DNA of 11,196 nucleotides, taken from assembly GCA_026770585.1 (NCBI GenBank), contig MU646610.1:279386-290581 (forward strand). Direction: 5' to 3'. A program made the translations under genes and the position numbers. Positions 7,293 through 11,196 of the stretch are shown here, one piece after another. Position 1 is the first letter of the stretch. The number at the start of each line of letters is the position of its first letter. The notes under the pieces were generated by a model. The model saw nothing but the letters and a program-made list of their open reading frames with translations. It did not search any database and was not told the DNA's origin. Source of the DNA: Baffinella frigidus. Lineage: Eukaryota > Cryptophyceae > Cryptomonadales > Baffinellaceae.

Positions 7293-7410
7293 GAGGGGTA
7301 CCTCGCTCATAAGAAACCGCACCCCCCTAGGACCCTACAGTAGGCCTATGCCTAGGGCCCTACGGTGGTCCTAGGGGGGGGGGCTGTTTCTTATGAGCGA
7401 GGTACCCCTG
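7293..7410 (+). mobile_element. Foldback element (MITE), copy 3, complete
   Basis: 118 bp, with terminal inverted repeats GAGGGGTACCTCGCTCATAA and TTATGAGCGAGGTACCCCTG extended by AGAAA/TTTCT. The inner half is also self-complementary (CCTAGGAC ... GTCCTAGG), so the whole element can fold into one long hairpin. It follows copy 2 after only two bases (TT), and TA follows its right end. Ends starting CAGG with TA flanks resemble Tc1/mariner-pogo type elements; this assignment is inferred from ends only. Confidence 0.92.
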
Positions 7411-7434
7411 TACCTGGTAGTTTGCAAGAAAGGT

Positions 7435-7596
7435 CTATCGCTCACAGACATCCAGATTAGGTGTGAAACGCCAAGAAGAGCGCCAGTAGTCTTTTTCAGC
7501 AAACTTATCATCAAGACGGAGAGGGGTAGTACTGTAGCGGAAATCGCGGCGAAGCAGTAACTTTTTAAAAAAATAACTGAGCGTTGTTATGCAAGC
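7435..7596 (-). pseudogene. Possible coding fragment, no start codon
   Basis: An open stretch of 53 codons ends at TAG 7437-7435 with no ATG. The translation has mixed, protein-like composition (for example RRDFRYSTTPLRLDDKF and DYWRSSWRFTPNLD) and starts after a T/A-rich tract that could act as an acceptor region. No family is recognised. It may be a terminal exon remnant of a broken gene, or chance. It overlaps the start of the plus-strand open frame at 7589. Confidence 0.25.
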
Positions 7597-7834
7597 TCAA
7601 CTCCCTTTCAGTCAACTTTATTTGTGTTTGAGGGATGTGTCGAGCCACGAATCCTTTCAAGATGGATGTGGGCTCCTGACCTTAGAGGCTGGTGTGGACT
7701 ACGAGTTTCAGCGAACGCCACCAATCACCAATTATGATTTTGGTTTGGTAACCTATAAAACAAATTGCCATGGCAGTTTTGACATGCCGACGCCAGTTTT
7801 AGCAGAGGTTTGGGAGCTGCAGCCTCCACCCTAG
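7589..7834 (+). CDS. Unrecognised 81-codon open frame
   Basis: ATG 7589 to TAG 7834, uninterrupted, translating to a mixed, mildly acidic sequence (EAGVDYEFQRTPPITNYDFG in the middle). There is no signal peptide, membrane segment or known motif. Base composition is more AT-rich than the two real genes. It lies between the paired foldback elements and the degenerate telomeric field. It could be a small gene, an exon, or a chance frame; nothing in the sequence decides. Confidence 0.25.
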   Translation: MQAQLPFSQLYLCLRDVSSHESFQDGCGLLTLEAGVDYEFQRTPPITNYDFGLVTYKTNCHGSFDMPTPVLAEVWELQPPP

Positions 7835-7841
7835 TCCTTGA

Positions 7842-7935
7842 AACATCCATCCTAAAGGCTAGAAATTATATCCTAAAGGCTGAAACATCGAAACCTGAAG
7901 CTTGGAACCTCAATCCTGAGCTCTGAGCCTTCATC
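7842..7935. repeat. Degenerate short repeats (ATCCTAAAGGCTGAAA-like)
   Basis: CATCCTAAAGGCTAGAAA, then ATCCTAAAGGCTGAAACATC, then looser AACCTGAAGCTTGG and AACCTCAATCCTGAG. The CCTAAA and CCTGAA words resemble the C-rich telomeric strand, so this may be decayed telomere-type sequence in the opposite orientation to the field that starts at 8101. The next 160 bases to 8100 show nothing recognisable. Confidence 0.4.
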
Positions 7936-8100
7936 ATGAACTTCACTAAAAAAAAGTGGTTAAAAACCTGGTAAACAAGTGCATAACAAAGTTTTAAACA
8001 AAAAATGGTAGCCATGAGACTGGTTGATAGGTTCTCGTGAGCCACTCCAATCGCGCTTAGTGCAATTATCCCGTAAAAGATGTAAGTGATGTCATTGCCA

Positions 8101-9560
8101 GATTGGGTTCAGGATTTAAGTTGTAGAGTTGAGGGTTGAGGGTTGACAGGGTGTAGGGTTCAAGATTCGGGGTTTAGGGTTCAAGGTTTAGGATTGAGGG
8201 TTTCGGGTTTAGGGTTGCTAGCAGGTTTTCTGAGCCGCCTGATCAAAGGGTTTAGAGTTGAGGTGTGAGGGTTTGAGTGTGATGTTTTAGGATTTATAGT
8301 TTAGGTGTGAGGGGATAGTTTTTAAGTTTTAGTTTTTAAGTTTTAGGGATTTGGTTTATGGCTGAGTTTCTAGATTTGAGGTTTTATTTTTTGGGGGTTT
8401 AGGAATAAGATTTGAGGTTTTAGGTCTGAGGTTTGAGATTGAAGGTTCTAAGGTTTTCGGTTGAGGGTTCAGAGTTGAGGTATTCGGGTTGACTGTTTAG
8501 GTTTCATGGTTAAGGGTTTAGGGTTAACGGTTAAGGGGCTAGTGTTGAGAGTTCAGGGTCTGAAAATGAGGGTTAAGGTTTCAGGTTTGAGGGCAGAGGG
8601 TTTTGCTTTTGGGTTTAAAAGTTTGTCTTCATGGTTCAGGGTGTAGGTTTTAGGTTTTTGTTTTTAGGATTTAAGGTTGAGGGTTTAGGGTTTGGGGATT
8701 AGGGTTCATGGTTGAGGATTCAGGGATTAAGGGTTTAAGTTTCAGGGTGTAAGGTGTAGGGTTTAGGGTGTAGGGTTTGTAAATAAACTGGTGTGTGAGG
8801 TTTATGGTTTAGTGACTAGTGTCTTGAGTTTGGAGTCCAAATTTCAAATTTCAGGTGTCAGGTTTAAGGCACTGGGTTTTGACAATAGGGTTTAGGGTTC
8901 AGGGGTGCGGGTTTAGGATTTTGGGTTTAGGTCCTGGGTTTTGGGGTTTCAGGGTTTGAGGTTTAGGGTTAAAGGTTGAGGGTTGAGGGTTCAAGTTTTA
9001 ATGGTTCGAAGATGAAAGAAAAGGGTTGATATTGAAGAGTTTAGTATTTAGGGTTTAGGGTTTAGGGTTTAGGGTTCAGGGTTTGGGGTTTCGCGTTAAA
9101 AAATCAGAGTTTATGGTCTGGGGTTTAGTGTTTAGGTTTCAGGGTTTAGGGTTTGGTGTTCAAAATTTGAGGATTGGTTTTGAGGATTCAGGGGTTGGCG
9201 TTCAGGGTGTAGGGTTCATGTTTTATTGTTTAGGGTTCAGGTGTGGGGATTAGTAAGGGTTGATGGTTTTGGTGTTGAGGGTTGAGGGATAATGATTGCT
9301 TGTTTAGGGTTTCGGGTTCATGGTTTAGGGTTCATGGTTTATTGTTTTACGTTGAGGTTTGAGGGCTTGGGGATTTTGGTTGAGGTTTTAGGATTCAGAA
9401 TTTGGGGTTTTGGGGTTTAGGGTCTGAGGTTTCATGGGCGAGGGTTTAGGGTCAGGTGTTTAGGGTCAGGTGTTTTTGGGTTTGGGGTTTTGGGTTTGGG
9501 GTTTAGGTTGTAAGGTTTTGGATTTAGGGTTTAAGCTTCAGGGTTGGTTTTTAGGGTTAC
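8101..9560 (+). repeat. Long field of decayed telomeric heptamers
   Basis: About 1.45 kb is built almost wholly from variants of TTTAGGG: TTCAGGG, TTGAGGG, TGTAGGG, TTTGGGG, TTTCGGG, TTTAGGA, TTTGAGG and longer T runs. Four exact consecutive units survive at about 9047-9075. The G-rich strand is the plus strand throughout, the same orientation as the true telomere 1.5 kb to the right. There is no gene; scattered non-heptamer islands (for example 8218-8245 and 8781-8860) are short. It is best read as an old telomere end or a subtelomeric satellite derived from telomere repeat. Confidence 0.93.
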
Positions 9561-9610
9561 AGTACCGCGCAGGAGTCACGGCAGGCTCTAGCTTCGATCG
9601 ATGGGAGCTT

Positions 9611-9666
9611 TGAGAGTGCTCCACTTAATGTGGTACACTTGCCACGCCATAAGTAGATCACTCTCA
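9611..9666. repeat. Structured stem with three stacked helices
   Basis: Nested pairs: TGAGAGTG (9611-9618) with CACTCTCA (9659-9666); ACTTA (9623-9627) with TAAGT (9650-9654); GTGG (9630-9633) with CCAC (9642-9645). There are 4/4 and 2/4 internal loops and an 8-base apical loop. All 17 pairs are Watson-Crick. It stands just left of the foldback element at 9680. It does not fit a tRNA cloverleaf. It may be another small foldback repeat or a structured RNA. Confidence 0.55.
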
Positions 9667-9679
9667 GGAGCAGCGGGTA

Positions 9680-9796
9680 CAGGGGTACCTAGCTCAGAAA
9701 AAAGCGCCTCCCCCTAGGAACCAACAGTACGCCTATGCCTAGCGCCATGTGGTGATTCTAGGGGGGTGGCAGTTTGTGACGAGCGAGGTACCCCTG
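9680..9796 (+). mobile_element. Foldback element (MITE), copy 4, complete with TA flanks
   Basis: 117 bp from CAGGGGTACCTAGCTCAGAA to ACGAGCGAGGTACCCCTG, with a core like copies 1 and 3 (CCCCCTAGGAAC, CAGTACGCCTATGCCTAGC). TA directly flanks both ends (9678-9679 and 9797-9798), which supports insertion at TA with target duplication. Its ends are more diverged than those of copy 3, so it is probably older. Non-autonomous; no transposase in the window. Confidence 0.9.
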
Positions 9797-10163
9797 TAAG
9801 AGCCCGGCGCCTTCAAAGGGCCAGAAAACTGTTCAAATCCTCTCTTGAGGGCACTGTGATTTCCTGTCCGGAGTTCCCCTCCCAGAGTCGGAGTTCCCAT
9901 CCTACCCACATGGGGGGCCTGATGTGATCCGAAAGAAAGCATGGCATTTCTGCAGAACCAGTTCCAGTGTCCGCCTATGGTGGGAGTCAAAAGAACCTAC
10001 AGGACCTAAAGGGGTGGCCTCTGCTGCTGCGTTGCCCTGCGCCTCGGGATCGTCTGTGTCTTCTATAATACTTATAGGACGTGACTTGTGTAAAGTCACT
10101 CCGACTATGCCTGCACGGGGTTTATCCTCGCGGCCAGGCGTCACGGACACGCTCCAGTGAGAA

Positions 10164-10192
10164 GCCACGGTTAAGGATATCCCTTAAGTGGC
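10164..10192. repeat. Near-perfect palindrome, copy 1
   Basis: Reads GCCAC, GGTTAAGGATATCCCTTAA, GTGGC, with arms that pair almost completely around GGATATCC. It is followed by TAGTAGGCTC. The copy at 10461 has the same arms and the same following GTAGGC, so these are two instances of one repeat about 300 bases apart. Confidence 0.75.
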
Positions 10193-10401
10193 TAGTAGGC
10201 TCATACTACTGCAAAGCCACAGAGGAAGTCTCAAAATTCTTGGACACGACACTAAAATTACTTGTAGGTTACCTTTTGACGAATTTTGGTCACGTCCTTG
10301 GGATGAAAATTGCCTTGTGAGGAGAAAATGGCTCAAAAGTATGCGACACCAGAGTGTCGAGAACTTTTTGAAACTTCCCCTGGGGCTTTTGAGAAGTACG
10401 C

Positions 10402-10528
10402 CCTACCGAAGGACCCTAGGACCTGCCTAGGACCTCTTGTCCGTCAAATTTGATGGCATGGCCACTTAAGGGATATATCCCTTACGTGGCGAGTAGGCGC
10501 AGACGACCTACCGTAGAACCCTAGGACC
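10402..10528 (+). repeat. Two copies of CCTACCGTAGGACCCTAGGA-type motif
   Basis: 22 bases at 10402-10423 and 10507-10528 differ at two positions, and both end CCTAGGACC. They flank the second palindrome. A matching 18-base copy lies at 373-390 on the opposite strand, about 10 kb away. Confidence 0.65.
10461..10490. repeat. Near-perfect 30-bp palindrome, copy 2
   Basis: Outer arms GCCACTTAAGGG and CCCTTACGTGGC flank ATATAT, with a single mismatched pair. It is followed by GAGTAGGCGC, as at copy 1. The interval between the copies also holds CTCAAAAG (10332) with CTTTTGAG (10386), so the 10164-10490 block is rich in foldback potential and may be a larger decayed element. Confidence 0.8.
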
Positions 10529-10531
10529 TCA

Positions 10532-10551
10532 GGGGGTCTATGTGGACCCCC
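10532..10551. repeat. GC hairpin
   Basis: GGGGGTC-TATGTG-GACCCCC is a perfect 7-bp stem with a 6-base loop, directly after the motif ending at 10528. It is probably part of the same decayed subtelomeric element. Confidence 0.55.
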
Positions 10552-10884
10552 TCGCCTCTTGAGGGCTAACAGCGTCGAAGAGGTGAATGTGTGCAAATGT
10601 GGACATGGGGGCCGAGGGCAATTTGGGAAGGGCGTGGTGAATCTCTGACATGTACCAACGAGAGTTACAGTGTACATTATTTATTACGCCTTTGTCTCCT
10701 AGGTAACATCAGTCTGGCACCACCTCAAACTCTGCACCCGGAGACACAGGTCCCACGACTTGCATGGCATGCTCGCTTCCGGGTCACTCTGGGGACCCAG
10801 TCCCGCGTCAAGTGCTTTGCACTCGGGTCATCCTACACGGGACTGTGTGGCCATCCTACACGGGTCTGTGTAAAGTCACTCCGG

Positions 10885-11073
10885 TCATCCTGCACGGGGT
10901 TGTATCCCAAAAACGCGCGAGAGCCAGGCTCTTTGCTGTGCGCTCCCGGGCGGCGGAAGGGAGTTGCCCACCGGCGACATTTTTCTGCCGCAGCTAGTCT
11001 CGAATCGGAAGCGCTTGCCCCACGTGATGCGGGCAACTATCAGGAAGTAGATGTTGAATAGCGTGAAGAGCGC
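10885..11073 (-). CDS. Partial exon with a membrane segment, cut off by the telomere
   Basis: On the minus strand an acceptor-like CCAAACCAG (AG at 11075-11074) precedes an open stretch of 62 codons ending at TGA 10887-10885. It starts with a hydrophobic run (ALFTLFNIYFLIVARITWG), probably one transmembrane helix, then basic GKRFRFETSCGRK. A donor CCG|GTGGGC near 10976 may end the exon earlier. The telomere begins 15-30 bases upstream of the acceptor, so no upstream exons remain on this chromosome. The family is not recognised. The codon pattern and hydrophobic profile look real, but this is one short exon and could be chance. Confidence 0.4.
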   Translation of the reverse strand, partial: ALFTLFNIYFLIVARITWGKRFRFETSCGRKMSPVGNSLPPPGSAQQRAWLSRVFGIQPRAG

Positions 11074-11088
11074 CTGGTTTGGGGGATG

Positions 11089-11196
11089 GGGTTTGAGGTT
11101 CAGGGTTTAGGGTTTAGGGTTTAGGGTTTAGGGTTTAGGGTTTAGGGTTTAGGGTTTAGGGTTTAGGGTTTAGGGTTTAGGGTTTAGGGTTTAGGG
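11089..11196 (+). repeat. Telomere (TTTAGGG)n, chromosome end
   Basis: After two or three variant units (GGGTTTGAGG, TTCAGGG), perfect TTTAGGG units run to the last base, about 13 copies. The G-rich strand runs 5' to 3' toward the edge, as at a real 3' chromosome terminus. The Arabidopsis-type heptamer is also known from many algae. Confidence 0.97.

Larger units (their letters stand above)
10087..10907 (+). repeat. Subtelomeric direct repeat pair with a short tandem cluster
   Basis: About 41 bases at 10087-10127 (TGTGTAAAGTCACTCCG..., then TGCACGGGGTT and TATCC) recur at 10867-10907. The right copy sits in a cluster of three related units at 10827-10849, 10850-10871 and 10883-10904 (GTCATCCTACACGGG and TGTGTG variants). 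The left copy overlaps the hairpin GTGACTT-GTGTA-AAGTCAC (10081-10099). No gene is supported between 9800 and 10884. Confidence 0.7.

Noticed and set aside
9600-9670. tRNA gene
   Set aside because: The helices are nested on one axis rather than a cloverleaf, with no T-loop GGTTCRA or CCA-like acceptor pairing.
9902-10168. Minus-strand 88-codon frame with an acidic, coding-like middle (IEDTDDPEAQGN)
   Set aside because: It starts inside a palindrome at GTG-type context, has no recognisable family, and lies in repeat-rich DNA. A GC-rich patch near 10006-10062 might be an exon remnant, but the evidence is too thin.
10188-10430. Plus-strand 80-codon frame
   Set aside because: It lacks an ATG start, begins inside the first palindrome and ends inside a repeat motif; likely chance.
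10591-11061. Plus-strand 156-codon frame next to the telomere
   Set aside because: It runs through the tandem subtelomeric repeats and antisense to the more coding-like minus-strand exon; no domain or signal.
1-11196. CRISPR array, bacterial operon or prophage
   Set aside because: Introns, telomere repeats and plastid-targeting peptides show nuclear eukaryotic DNA; no repeat has CRISPR-like regular spacing with unique spacers.

Overview
The window is about 11.2 kb of eukaryotic nuclear DNA running into a chromosome end. The right edge is a clean array of TTTAGGG on the + strand, which is the G-rich strand expected at a 3' telomere. Both recognisable genes are intron-rich. Both start with a hydrophobic signal peptide followed by an A-F junction (AGADA|FLAP in one, GHAAA|F in the other). 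That bipartite pre-sequence with Phe at the cleavage site is typical of plastid proteins in algae with a red-derived complex plastid (cryptophytes, haptophytes, stramenopiles, chromerids). I cannot name the species; a cryptophyte, haptophyte or chromerid would all fit the TTTAGGG telomere.

Layout. 26-4847, minus strand: an 11-exon gene, cut off at the left edge, for a plastid-targeted DUF1415-family protein. All exon junctions keep phase and give 369 codons so far. Its 3' introns are swollen with minisatellites, a truncated transposon copy, interstitial telomeric repeats and a duplicated scrap of the neighbouring gene. 4848-5027: a 180-bp shared 5' region between two divergent genes. 5028-6833, plus strand: a complete five-exon gene for a 198-aa plastid SufE-like protein (sulfur acceptor and activator of cysteine desulfurase in Fe-S cluster assembly). 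6834-8100: intergenic DNA with two adjacent foldback elements and two weak coding fragments. 8101-9560: about 1.45 kb of decayed telomere-like heptamers. 9561-10884: structured subtelomeric DNA with a third complete foldback element, palindromes and direct repeats. 10885-11073, minus: a coding-looking exon with one membrane segment that runs into the telomere and appears to have lost its upstream exons. 11089-11196: telomere.

What ties the window together. The two genes are head to head, both predicted for the plastid, and may share a promoter. SufE belongs to the SUF Fe-S pathway; DUF1415 has no established function. The most unusual signal is in the introns. All 15 inferred introns begin GT but none has a GTRAGT-like donor, and every one has a run of at least three C within its first 20 bases. 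The poly-G at the left edge is best read as the C tract after one more such donor, where the assembly stopped.
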